NCBI RefSeq assembly: GCF_025602895.1
Contig: NW_026516484.1
Span: 1 to 33,056 of the forward strand
Source: Polychytrium aggregatum
Taxonomy: Eukaryota; Chytridiomycota; Chytridiomycetes; Polychytriales
Reading direction: 5' to 3'
Length of the DNA stretch: 33,056 bases
Under the pieces are notes generated by a model. That model saw only the letters and a list, made by a program, of their open reading frames with translations. It was not told where the DNA came from and ran no database searches. Of this stretch, positions 7,289 through 15,012 are shown in pieces. Position 1 is the first letter of the stretch. Every line of letters starts with the position of its first letter. Position numbers and translations under genes: made by a program.

Positions 7289-7295
7289 TAACATC

Positions 7296-7307
7296 ATTTT
7301 GAACGCT
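7296..7307 (+). other. Primer-binding site of copy A (self-complementary type)
   Basis: ATTTTGAACGCT begins two bases after the LTR. It lacks the TGG expected for priming by a tRNA CCA end and matches the reverse complement of 7086-7097 over all 12 positions. Confidence 0.75.
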
Positions 7308-7364
7308 CCCTCTTGGCTTCCCGGCCTTTCTTCTTCTTTCGCCTCTCTTTCCCTCGTCGATCCG

Positions 7365-8318
7365 ATGGCTGAGCCTGCTGCACCCCCTGCAGACCTCAAC
7401 GCGTATCTGGCGCGCATGGAGGAGCGTATGAACGCCCTCATGACCCAGAACGCTGCTCTCCATCGTCAGATCCAAGATCTGCAAGCTCCCGCCGCCGCTC
7501 CCCGCCAGGTCTACCAGGTCAACAAGCCCAAGGAGTTCCTAGGTTCCCGCGATGAAACGACGGCCTTCCTCGCCCAGTGCCACCTGGTTTTCCTCGCCGA
7601 TCCTGCCTTCTTCGCGCCCGAGCGCCAGAAGGTCCTGTACGCCACCTCCTTCCTCCGCGGTGAAGCCTTCAAGTGGTACGAGGCCGCCTTCTACATGGCC
7701 AACCGCTTCCCGGCTTCCTTCGCGGATTTTGAAGTTGCCCTCAAGTCGACCTTCGGTGAGGACACGGCCTCCTCGCAAGATAAGGCCTTGAACGACCTCA
7801 AGCGCTTGGTCCAGCTCAAGTCCTGCCAAGCCTTCGCCACCCGCTTCGTCCAGCTCGCCGCCCGCGTCCAGACTGATGAACCCACCAAGATGCACTTCTT
7901 CAAGGAGGGTTTGAAGTCTGAGGTCAAGTTCCACCTCATCGGTCTCCGCCCCGCTCCCGCTTCCCTGCCTGAGTTGATCAAGGCAGCGGTCGAGTACGAC
8001 GATGCCCTCCATCGTCTCAAGATCTCCTCCCGTTCCCAACCTCCTCCTCCTTCTTCTCGCTCTGCTCCCCATCACCACCATTCTCCCGCGCATGTTTCTT
8101 CTTCCTCCTCTTCTGCACCCACTCCCATGGACCTTGACTCTGTCTCGGTCCGCCCTGCTAAGCTCTCCGACGTCGAGAAAAAGCGACGTCGTGAGCAGGG
8201 TCTCTGCCTGTACTGCGGGGAAAAGTCTTGTCCCGGCAGTCGCGATGTTCAGCAGTGCCCGGTTCTGGTCAAACGGAACTCGGGAAATGCCCACAGCCGA
8301 GCAGCACCTCGCAAGTAA
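7365..8318 (+). CDS. Gag of Ty3 copy A (317 aa)
   Basis: This is the capsid/nucleocapsid protein of the chromovirus. The ATG at 7365 (MAEPAAPPADL) is the first after the leader. Residues 10-40 look like a short coiled coil (LNAYLARMEERMNALMTQ). Residues 45-210 form the retrotransposon Gag domain, with an FLGSRDETTAFLAQC segment and the FKWYEAAF motif. A Ser/Pro/His-rich linker follows, then a basic C-terminus with a zinc-knuckle-like C281-x2-C284-x4-C289-x8-C298, in which the usual His is replaced by Cys and the last spacing is long. The gag end carries the frameshift signal to pol. The sequence is almost identical to copies B and C at protein level, with silent differences. Confidence 0.92.
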   Translation: MAEPAAPPADLNAYLARMEERMNALMTQNAALHRQIQDLQAPAAAPRQVYQVNKPKEFLGSRDETTAFLAQCHLVFLADPAFFAPERQKVLYATSFLRGEAFKWYEAAFYMANRFPASFADFEVALKSTFGEDTASSQDKALNDLKRLVQLKSCQAFATRFVQLAARVQTDEPTKMHFFKEGLKSEVKFHLIGLRPAPASLPELIKAAVEYDDALHRLKISSRSQPPPPSSRSAPHHHHSPAHVSSSSSSAPTPMDLDSVSVRPAKLSDVEKKRRREQGLCLYCGEKSCPGSRDVQQCPVLVKRNSGNAHSRAAPRK

Positions 8319-8337
8319 GCGAGGTGGTCTGTTCGGC
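8282..8337 (+). promoter_or_regulatory. -1 ribosomal frameshift signal, copy A
   Basis: Slippery heptamer GGGAAAT (8282-8288) is read as TCG GGA AAT in gag. A 7-nt spacer and a 17-bp stem-loop (8296-8337) follow, with the gag stop in the hexaloop. The layout matches copies B and C; the spacer differs by one base. Confidence 0.82.
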
Positions 8338-8600
8338 GATACGAACATCTTCCCCCTCTGACTCGTCATTATCGGACGATAAGCTTCTTCTTCCGGCCAC
8401 CCTTGTCGTCATGAGTCTTTCTGGCCCGGTCTCCATCTCCCTTTCTGTCTTTATTGATGATGGATGCACCGCTCTTGCCCTCATTGATCCTGCCTTTGCG
8501 GATCTCCATAAACTCTCTCTTATCCCTCTTTCTACTCCCTACTCCGTTTCCCTTGCTGATGGTTCTTCGGCCGGTTTCATTCGTTTCCAAACCGTTCCTG
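8288..8600 (+). CDS. Pol of Ty3 copy A, first part (protease), interrupted by copy B
   Basis: This is the start of the Pol frame entered by -1 frameshifting. The first in-frame ATG is at 8411, and initiation there is a less likely alternative. It contains the beginning of the retropepsin domain with FIDDGC at the catalytic position, where DSG or DTG is usual. The frame is cut at 8600 by copy B and continues without shift at 15013. The last residues before the break (RFQTVPV) align with RFQTAPL in copies B and C. Confidence 0.85.
8596..8600. repeat. Target-site duplication TCCTG of Ty3 copy B
   Basis: TCCTG at 8596-8600 is repeated at 15008-15012, flanking the tips of copy B. This shows that B jumped into the pol gene of A. 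Confidence 0.96.
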
Positions 8601-9391
8601 TGTTAGGGATAGCTCCTGCTTGTTCTCCACTTTGACTGCACACTTGGCTATTCTTTTGCCTTTCTGTTTGTTTGTGTGTAGCCTTGCAGTTCCCCTCCGA
8701 TTTTCCGCCTTTTGCCTGTCTTTTCCGCTCCTTCCGCACTTCCGTTTTCCCGCGCTGCTCCGCTTCCTTTGTCTTCTTCGCACGCGCCGGTTTGTTTGTG
8801 CACGCGCCTTGCTGCGATTGGTTGCAATTCGGCTGCCGGTCATGTGTCCCCCCACCGGTGACTCATGACCTGCCTGACCGCCCCGATCTCTTGTTCATCT
8901 CGCATGCATTTGCCCCAACCTTATACTTGACCAATCCGCTTCTTGGACGTTGAGTCACATTGCTTCGCCTTTGCACGTTTCTCCTGCCAGGTGCTTCGCT
9001 TTTGCTTGCGCCTCTCTCGCTTTGGTTCTCTGCCTGTCTCGGTGGTCCTTCTCGGCCCTCGTTCGTGCATCGCCCCCTTCGCCCTGCTCGATCGCCCACT
9101 TTTCCCTCCCTTGGCCGCCCTTCGCTGCCAAGTCCGGACTTGTCTATAAATAGCCTGACCCCCGCGATGTGTAGTCGAACCTTAGCGTTCAAAATAGGAC
9201 TAAATAAAGTGCCTTCTACTTTATTCTCTGAGTGTTCCTCACGTCTCATTTCGAGACTAGTCTTATCTTGAACGGATCTTTGCTTCCCTCGCTCCCTCTC
9301 CGAGTCCACTTCGGACTTTACCCTTGCCTTCCCTGAGCTCACTTCGAGCTCACTTCTTCTTTTGCCGTTGAGTCCCCTTCGGACTCTAACA
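8601..9391 (+). repeat. 5' LTR of Ty3 copy B (791 bp)
   Basis: It has the same layout as the copy A LTR: TGACTCA at 8859-8865, TATA at 9145-9152, self-primer segment at 9184-9195. It has subfamily variants such as TCCTGC after the tip and CCGATTTT. Confidence 0.95.
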
Positions 9392-9393
9392 TC

Positions 9394-9405
9394 ATTTTGA
9401 ACGCT
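9394..9405 (+). other. Primer-binding site of copy B (self-complementary type)
   Basis: ATTTTGAACGCT lies two bases inside the 5' LTR and matches the reverse complement of 9184-9195 over 12 bases. Confidence 0.75.
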
Positions 9406-9462
9406 CCCTCTTGGCTTCCCGGCCTTTCTTCTTCTTTCGCCTCTCTTTCCCTCGTCGATCCG

Positions 9463-10416
9463 ATGGCTGAGCCTGCTGCACCCCCGGCAGATCTCAATGC
9501 GTACCTGGCGCGCATGGAGGAGCGTATGAACGCCCTCATGACCCAGAACGCTGCTCTCCATCGTCAGATCCAAGATCTGCAAGCTCCCGCCGCCGCTCCC
9601 CGCCAGGTCTACCAGGTGAACAAGCCCAAGGAGTTCCTAGGTTCCCGCGACGAGACGACGGCCTTCCTCGCCCAGTGCCACCTCGTCTTCCTCGCCGATC
9701 CTGCCTTCTTTGCGCCCGAGCGCCAGAAGGTCCTTTATGCCACCTCCTTCCTCCGCGGCGAAGCTTTCAAATGGTACGAGGCCGCCTTTTATATGGCCAA
9801 CCGCTTCCCGGCTTCCTTCGCGGATTTTGAAGTTGCCCTCAAGTCGACCTTCGGTGAGGACACGGCCTCCTCGCAAGATAAGGCCTTGAACGACCTCAAA
9901 CGCTTGGTCCAGCTCAAGTCCTGCCAAGCCTTCGCCACCCGCTTCGTCCAGCTCGCCGCCCGCGTCCAGACTGACGAACCCACCAAGATGCACTTCTTCA
10001 AGGAGGGTTTGAAGTCTGAGGTCAAGTTCCACCTCATCGGTCTCCGCCCCGCTCCCGCTTCCTTGCCCGAGTTGATCAAGGCAGCGGTCGAGTACGACGA
10101 TGCCCTCCATCGTCTCAAGGTCTCCTCCCGTTCCCAACCTCCTCCTCCTTCTTCTCGCTCTGCTCCCCATCACCACCATTCTCCCGCGCATGTTTCTTCT
10201 TCCTCCTCTTCTGCACCCACTCCCATGGACCTTGACTCTGTCTCGGTCCGCCCTGCTAAGCTCTCCGACGTCGAGAAAAAGCGACGTCGTGAGCAGGGTC
10301 TCTGCTTGTACTGCGGGGAAAAGTCTTGTCCCGGCAGTCGCGATGTTCAGCAGTGCCCGGTTCTGGTCAAACGGAACTCGGGAAATGCTCACAGCCGAGC
10401 AGCACCTCGCAAGTAA
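9463..10416 (+). CDS. Gag of Ty3 copy B (317 aa)
   Basis: Start ATG at 9463, stop TAA at 10414-10416. It has the same domain order as copy A Gag: N-terminal coiled coil, central Gag domain, Ser/Pro/His-rich linker, and a four-Cys knuckle-like cluster with C281, C284, C289 and C298 (coding 10303-10356). The protein is intact. The last 33 nt lie over the frameshift stem, so the stop codon is in an RNA loop. The pol frame is open from 10293 onward, giving a 124-nt overlap. Confidence 0.93.
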   Translation: MAEPAAPPADLNAYLARMEERMNALMTQNAALHRQIQDLQAPAAAPRQVYQVNKPKEFLGSRDETTAFLAQCHLVFLADPAFFAPERQKVLYATSFLRGEAFKWYEAAFYMANRFPASFADFEVALKSTFGEDTASSQDKALNDLKRLVQLKSCQAFATRFVQLAARVQTDEPTKMHFFKEGLKSEVKFHLIGLRPAPASLPELIKAAVEYDDALHRLKVSSRSQPPPPSSRSAPHHHHSPAHVSSSSSSAPTPMDLDSVSVRPAKLSDVEKKRRREQGLCLYCGEKSCPGSRDVQQCPVLVKRNSGNAHSRAAPRK

Positions 10417-10435
10417 GCGAGGTGGTCTGTTCGGC
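10380..10435 (+). promoter_or_regulatory. -1 ribosomal frameshift signal, copy B
   Basis: GGGAAAT (10380-10386) lies in the correct phase (TCG GGA AAT), giving X XXY YYZ with GGG and AAA. The spacer is GCTCACA (7 nt). The stem is 10394-10402 with 10427-10435 (9 bp, one G-U) stacked on 10403-10410 with 10417-10424 (8 bp, perfect). There is a 2-nt bulge and the loop AAGTAA contains the gag stop. After slippage, reading continues at 10386 in the pol frame. Confidence 0.85.
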
Positions 10436-13400
10436 GATACGAACATCTTCCCCCTCTGACTCGTCACTATCGGACGATAAGCTTCTTCTTCCGGCCACTC
10501 TTATCGTCATGAGTCTTTCTGGCCCGGTCTCCATCTCCCTTTCTGTTTTTATTGATGATGGATGTTCCGCTCTTGCCCTCATTGATCCTGCCTTTGCCGA
10601 TCTCCATAAACTCTCTCTTATCCCTCTTTCTACTCCTTACTCCGTTTCCCTTGCTGATGGTTCTTCGGCCGGTTTCATTCGTTTCCAAACCGCGCCTTTG
10701 ACTCTGACCATTGGTTCCCACACCGAGTCGATTTCTTTTCTTGTGACTCGACTCTCCACCACTCCCATCACTCTTGGTCTTCCCTGGATGCGCTTGCATA
10801 ATCCAGTTGTTAATTGGAAGTCCCTCTCCCTTTCATTCTCCGATCCCTCTTGCCTTGCTGATGGACACATCCTCGCGGATGTCTCTGCTTCTTCCTTGGA
10901 CACTCCGTCCGCTTCCGGCTCCTCGCCTCCCCCTTCGGGCACTTCGCCTTTGACTCCTCCTCCCTCCGGTCCTTCCCTTACACCGGTTCCCTCCTTTGGC
11001 ACTTCGCCTTCCCTTTCTTCCCGCCTTGACTCTGCTTCGCTTTCTGAAGAGCCAACGGCTTTATCTTCACCCGACATTGAGCTCGTTAATGCGGCGAGTC
11101 TTCTCCGTCTTGCACGGGAAGACAAGCTCGACATTTTCGCTGCCCAAATGGATATCCGTCCTCCTTCGCCGGAGACGTATCCTACGGTGTCGATAAGGTC
11201 CGTGCTCACGACGAAGGTGTATGCCGAGTCTGGCACCCCTGTTGACTCTCGAGGCGTCCCACTCAAATACAATGAGTTTGGCGACGTTTTCAGCCTCAAG
11301 TCTGACCCTCCTTCTTCCTTGCCTCCTCATCGTCCGTATGACTTGTCCATTGAGTTTGTACGGACCGAGGATGGAAAGGAACCTCGTTTGCCAAAGCCGG
11401 GGAAAGTCTATCCTTTGTCCCCGGCCGAGGAATCTGCTCTTTCGGAGTATCTGACCAACGCCCTCGCACGTGGTTGGATCTCCAAATCCTCTTCTCCCGT
11501 TGGTGCTCCCTGCTTCTTCGTGAAGAAGCCCAATGGTGGTCTTCGCCTTTGCGTCGACTACCGAGGCCTCAATGCCATCACGAAGAAGAACCGTTACCCA
11601 CTTCCCCTCTTCCAGGATCTTCTGGATAAACTTTCTTCTGCCCGCGTCTTCTCACACCTCGACCTTCCTGATGCTTACCACTTGGTTCGTGTCAAGAAGG
11701 GCGATGAGTGGAAGACTGCTTTTGTTTGCAAATCTGGCTCATTTGAGTACAATGTTATCCCCTTTGGTCTTTCGAATGCCCCCGCTGCTTTTCAGTTTTT
11801 TATGAACGACATCTTCTCGGACCTCCTTGGTGTCTGTGTTGTCATTTATCTTGACGACATCCTGATCTTCTCAAAAGATCCCCAGGAGCATGAGGAGCAT
11901 GTTAAGCTTGTTCTCTCTCGCCTTCGTGAACACTCCCTTAAGGTCAATCCGGCCAAGTGTTCTTTTGACCTTTCTGAAGTTAACTTTCTCGGCATGATCA
12001 TTTCTGCCGATGGCATCAAAATGGACCCTGCCAAGGTCGAGGCCGTTTCCCTTTGGCCTGTTCCCTCTTCTGCTCGCGATATCCAAGTCTTTATTGGTTT
12101 CGCAAACTTTTACCGCCGCTTCGTCAAGGACTTTTCCGCACTTGCTCGTCCTTTGACTTCCCTCACTACCAAATCCTCCACCTTCTCTTGGTCTCCCGAG
12201 GCCCAAGAGGCTTTTGATTCTCTTAAACTTTCCTTCACTTCCGCACCTATTCTTCGATACTTTGATTTCTCTAAACCCGCTGTCATCGAGCCCGATGCTT
12301 CTGACTTTGCTTTGGGTGCCGTCCTTTCTCAGTTTGACCCTGACGGCGCTCTTCACCCCGTTGCTTTTCACTCTCGGCAATTCCGTCCCGCCGAGGTGAA
12401 TTATGACACTCACGACAAAGAGCTCCTCGCCATTGTCGATTCCTTTACCGCCTGGCGTCATTACTTGATGGCTGCCGACCCTGATATTCCCACTCTTGTT
12501 TTCTCTGATCATCAGAACCTTACCCGGTTCACTGCCGCTTCTCAACTTTCTCGCCGCCAGTTCCGGTGGGCCCAATTCCTTTCTGACTTTGCTTTTCGCA
12601 TTTACCACCGCCCTGGTCGTCTCAACACCAAAGCCGATGCTCTCAGTCGCCGTTCTGACTTTGAGATAAAGCCTGGTGACTCCCTCCACTCCACCAACTT
12701 CCTTCAGCTGTTCGAGTCTATTTCTCTCGACAGCATCACTGTTATCGGCTCGAATCCCGACTTTCTTTCCGAGATTCGAGCTGCCACCCTTTCTTGTTCC
12801 CTCCTTTCTGACTTTAACGCCAAACGTCTTGATGGCGATTACTCCTTCCGTGACGGTCTCCTTTACTTTAAAGACCTGATCGTTGTCCCTTCCCCCGAGC
12901 TCCAGCTCAAAGTGTTTGAGCAACGTCACTGCTCCGCTGCCGCTGGTCACTTTGGTCTTGCCAAGACCGTTGAGCTCGTCTCCCGGGACTTTCACTGGCC
13001 CCGGCTTCGTAAGTCTGTGCGTCGCTTCATTGCTAATTGTGAAGCGTGCCAGCGAGCCAAGCCGTCCCGTCACTCCCCTTATGGTTTACTTCATCCTCTC
13101 CCCGTTCCTTCCGAACGTTGGTGGGACCTGTCGATGGACTTCATCACGGATCTCCCACCTTCGAACGGTTTTGACTCGATCTTCGTGGTTAAGGACCGCC
13201 TGTCCAAACAAGCACACTTTGTGCCCACCACGAAGACGGTTACAGGCGAGCAAACCGCCGAACTCTTCCTCTCCCACATCTTCCGCTTGCATGGTTGTCC
13301 CCGGTCTATTGTTTCGGACCGAGGAACTCAGTTTACTTCGGCCTTCTGGAGGCGCTTCAATGAGCTTCTGAAGACGAAGATTTCCCTTTCTTCTGCCTTC

Positions 13401-14204
13401 CACCCCGAGACCGACGGTTCGACCGAGGTTCTCAACCAGGTCATCGAGCAGTATTTGCGTATCCATTGCAATTACCTGCAAGACGACTGGACCCTTCACC
13501 TTCCCCTTGCCGAGTTCACTTACAACAACTCGGAAAACACCTCCACTGGCATGACTCCCTTCTTTGCAGTCCATGGCCATCACCCCATTTTCGATCCCTC
13601 TATCATTCGTGATCCCTCTGTTGTGCCCTCTGCCGAAGAACGTGTCGACCGACTTCAGACCGTTCTCGAGGATCTCAAGGCCAACCTCCGGGTTGCCCAA
13701 GAGTCCTACACTGTGCAGGCCAACAAATCCCGTCTCCCCACTCCCGACATCTCCGTTGGCGACCTCGTTTTTCTGGATCGTCGCCACATTCGCACCCTTC
13801 GTCCCTCCAACAAGCTTGACCAGAAAAAGCTTGGCCCCTTTAAAGTTCTTCGCCGCATCAACCCCGTTGCCTTTGAGCTTAAACTCCCTTCCACACTTAA
13901 AGTTCACCCCGTTTTCCATGTATCCCTCCTTGAACCCCGAACGAAGGACATTGTTCCCGAGTTCACCCAACCAGAACCACCTCCCATTCTTGTTAACTCC
14001 CAGGAAGAGTTTGAGGTCGAGACTGTTCTCGATTCTCGGCTCTTCCGTGGTCGCTTACAGTACTTGGTTCAGTGGAAGGGCTATTCCGAGACTGACCGGT
14101 CTTGGGAGCCCGCTGCCAATGTTTCCCACGCCACTGATCTTGTTGCTGACTTCCACCTTCGCTATCCCTCAAAGCCGAAGGCGACGTCCGGAGTTCGTCG
14201 CTAA
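10386..14204 (+). CDS. Pol polyprotein of Ty3 copy B: protease, RT, RNase H, integrase, chromodomain
   Basis: About 1272 residues from the frameshift site, numbered from 10386. The retropepsin has DDG at D57-G59 and LGLPWM further on. The RT has FVKKPNGGLRLCVDYRGLN, the variant HLDLPDAYH, and YLDD at 488-491. RNase H begins near EPDASDFALG and has DHQNLT. Integrase has a zinc-binding H848, H855, C885, C888 and catalytic D918, D978, E1014 (DD35E). A GPF-type module (LGPFKVLRR) and a C-terminal chromodomain from about 1207 with YLVQWKGY and SWEP follow. It is cleaved by its own protease in the particle; the integrase joins cDNA to chromosomal DNA, and the chromodomain may direct this to methylated heterochromatin. 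The TAA stop (14202-14204) overlaps the polypurine tract. A lone ATG start at 10509 is the alternative to frameshifting. Confidence 0.95.
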   Translation, partial: CSQPSSTSQVSEVVCSAIRTSSPSDSSLSDDKLLLPATLIVMSLSGPVSISLSVFIDDGCSALALIDPAFADLHKLSLIPLSTPYSVSLADGSSAGFIRFQTAPLTLTIGSHTESISFLVTRLSTTPITLGLPWMRLHNPVVNWKSLSLSFSDPSCLADGHILADVSASSLDTPSASGSSPPPSGTSPLTPPPSGPSLTPVPSFGTSPSLSSRLDSASLSEEPTALSSPDIELVNAASLLRLAREDKLDIFAAQMDIRPPSPETYPTVSIRSVLTTKVYAESGTPVDSRGVPLKYNEFGDVFSLKSDPPSSLPPHRPYDLSIEFVRTEDGKEPRLPKPGKVYPLSPAEESALSEYLTNALARGWISKSSSPVGAPCFFVKKPNGGLRLCVDYRGLNAITKKNRYPLPLFQDLLDKLSSARVFSHLDLPDAYHLVRVKKGDEWKTAFVCKSGSFEYNVIPFGLSNAPAAFQFFMNDIFSDLLGVCVVIYLDDILIFSKDPQEHEEHVKLVLSRLREHSLKVNPAKCSFDLSEVNFLGMIISADGIKMDPAKVEAVSLWPVPSSARDIQVFIGFANFYRRFVKDFSALARPLTSLTTKSSTFSWSPEAQEAFDSLKLSFTSAPILRYFDFSKPAVIEPDASDFALGAVLSQFDPDGALHPVAFHSRQFRPAEVNYDTHDKELLAIVDSFTAWRHYLMAADPDIPTLVFSDHQNLTRFTAASQLSRRQFRWAQFLSDFAFRIYHRPGRLNTKADALSRRSDFEIKPGDSLHSTNFLQLFESISLDSITVIGSNPDFLSEIRAATLSCSLLSDFNAKRLDGDYSFRDGLLYFKDLIVVPSPELQLKVFEQRHCSAAAGHFGLAKTVELVSRDFHWPRLRKSVRRFIANCEACQRAKPSRHSPYGLLHPLPVPSERWWDLSMDFITDLPPSNGFDSIFVVKDRLSKQAHFVPTTKTVTGEQTAELFLSHIFRLHGCPRSIVSDRGTQFTSAFWRRFNELLKTKISLSSAFHPETDGSTEVLNQVIEQYLRIHCNYLQDDWTLHLPLAEFTYNNSENTSTGMTPFFAVHGHHPIFDPSIIRDPSVVPSAEERVDRLQTVLEDLKANLRVAQESYTVQANKSRLPTPDISVGDLVFLDRRHIRTLRPSNKLDQKKLGPFKVLRRINPVAFELKLPSTLKVHPVFHVSLLEPRTKDIVPEFTQPEPPPILVNSQEEFEVETVLDSRLFRGRLQYLVQWKGYSETDRSWEPAANVSHATDLVADFHLRYPSKPKATSGVRR

Positions 14205-14216
14205 GGAAGGGGATGA
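14203..14216 (+). other. Polypurine tract, copy B
   Basis: AAGGAAGGGGATGA lies directly before the 3' LTR and is the plus-strand primer. The same tract is at 18514-18527 (copy A) and 25872-25885 (copy C). It overlaps the pol stop codon. Confidence 0.85.
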
Positions 14217-15007
14217 TGTTAGGGATAGCTCCTGCTTGTTCTCCACTTTGACTGCACACTTGGCTATTCTTTTGCCTTTCTGTTTGTTTGTGTGTAGCCT
14301 TGCAGTTCCCCTCCGATTTTCCGCCTTTTGCCTGTCTTTTCCGCTCCTTCCGCACTTCCGTTTTCCCGCGCTGCTCCGCTTCCTTTGTCTTCTTCGCACG
14401 CGCCGGTTTGTTTGTGCACGCGCCTTGCTGCGATTGGTTGCAATTCGGCTGCCGGTCATGTGTCCCCCCACCGGTGACTCATGACCTGCCTGACCGCCCC
14501 GATCTCTTGTTCATCTCGCATGCATTTGCCCCAACCTTATACTTGACCAATCCGCTTCTTGGACGTTGAGTCACATTGCTTCGCCTTTGCACGTTTCTCC
14601 TGCCAGGTGCTTCGCTTTTGCTTGCGCCTCTCTCGCTTTGGTTCTCTGCCTGTCTCGGTGGTCCTTCTCGGCCCTCGTTCGTGCATCGCCCCCTTCGCCC
14701 TGCTCGATCGCCCACTTTTCCCTCCCTTGGCCGCCCTTCGCTGCCAAGTCCGGACTTGTCTATAAATAGCCTGACCCCCGCGATGTGTAGTCGAACCTTA
14801 GCGTTCAAAATAGGACTAAATAAAGTGCCTTCTACTTTATTCTCTGAGTGTTCCTCACGTCTCATTTCGAGACTAGTCTTATCTTGAACGGATCTTTGCT
14901 TCCCTCGCTCCCTCTCCGAGTCCACTTCGGACTTTACCCTTGCCTTCCCTGAGCTCACTTCGAGCTCACTTCTTCTTTTGCCGTTGAGTCCCCTTTGGAC
15001 TCTAACA
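14217..15007 (+). repeat. 3' LTR of Ty3 copy B (791 bp)
   Basis: By eye it is identical to the 5' LTR of copy B except one C-to-T change near 14996, in the loop of the last hairpin. It is followed by the TCCTG duplication at 15008-15012. Confidence 0.95.
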
Positions 15008-15012
15008 TCCTG

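Larger units (their letters stand above)
6503..7293 (+). repeat. 5' LTR of Ty3 copy A (791 bp)
   Basis: The tips are TGTTAG/CTAACA. U3 holds two bZIP (Gcn4/AP-1 type) sites, TGACTCA at 6761-6767 and TGAGTCA at 6853-6859, a CCAAT at 6833-6837 and a doubled GCACGCGCC (6682-6690, 6702-6710). The TATA box TATAAATA is at 7047-7054. The predicted RNA start region at about 7086 contains the self-primer segment. AATAAA is at 7105-7110. The region from there to the LTR end holds several hairpins. Boundaries are fixed by the CATGG duplication and the primer-binding site. Confidence 0.95.
8601..15007 (+). mobile_element. Ty3/Gypsy chromovirus copy B, full length (6407 bp)
   Basis: This is a complete, uninterrupted element. 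LTRs are 8601-9391 and 14217-15007. It has a self-priming site at 9394-9405, gag, a -1 frameshift signal, pol with every expected domain, and a polypurine tract at 14203-14216. By eye the LTRs differ at one position, in the loop of the last U5 hairpin. The TCCTG duplication and high LTR identity indicate very recent insertion into copy A. Confidence 0.96.

Noticed and set aside
6765-7484. A 239-codon minus-strand frame across each Ty3 LTR and leader, plus smaller plus-strand frames in the LTRs
   Set aside because: They recur with every LTR, are Arg/Glu/Ser-rich, and lie over promoter and leader features. No family resemblance.
8601-8640. Frame change in copy A pol at 8600 read as a disabling mutation
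   Set aside because: The break coincides with an LTR tip and a TCCTG duplication; the frame resumes intact at 15013, so it is an insertion and not decay of the gene.
10270-10292. GAGAAAAAG run near the end of gag as the slippery site
   Set aside because: It lies upstream of a stop in the pol frame at 10290-10292, so slipping there could not yield Pol. The GGGAAAT at 10380 fits.
11871-13073. A 400-codon minus-strand frame opposite pol, and 294-codon ones opposite integrase
   Set aside because: They are shadow frames of pol; they repeat unchanged in each Ty3 copy and show no domain.
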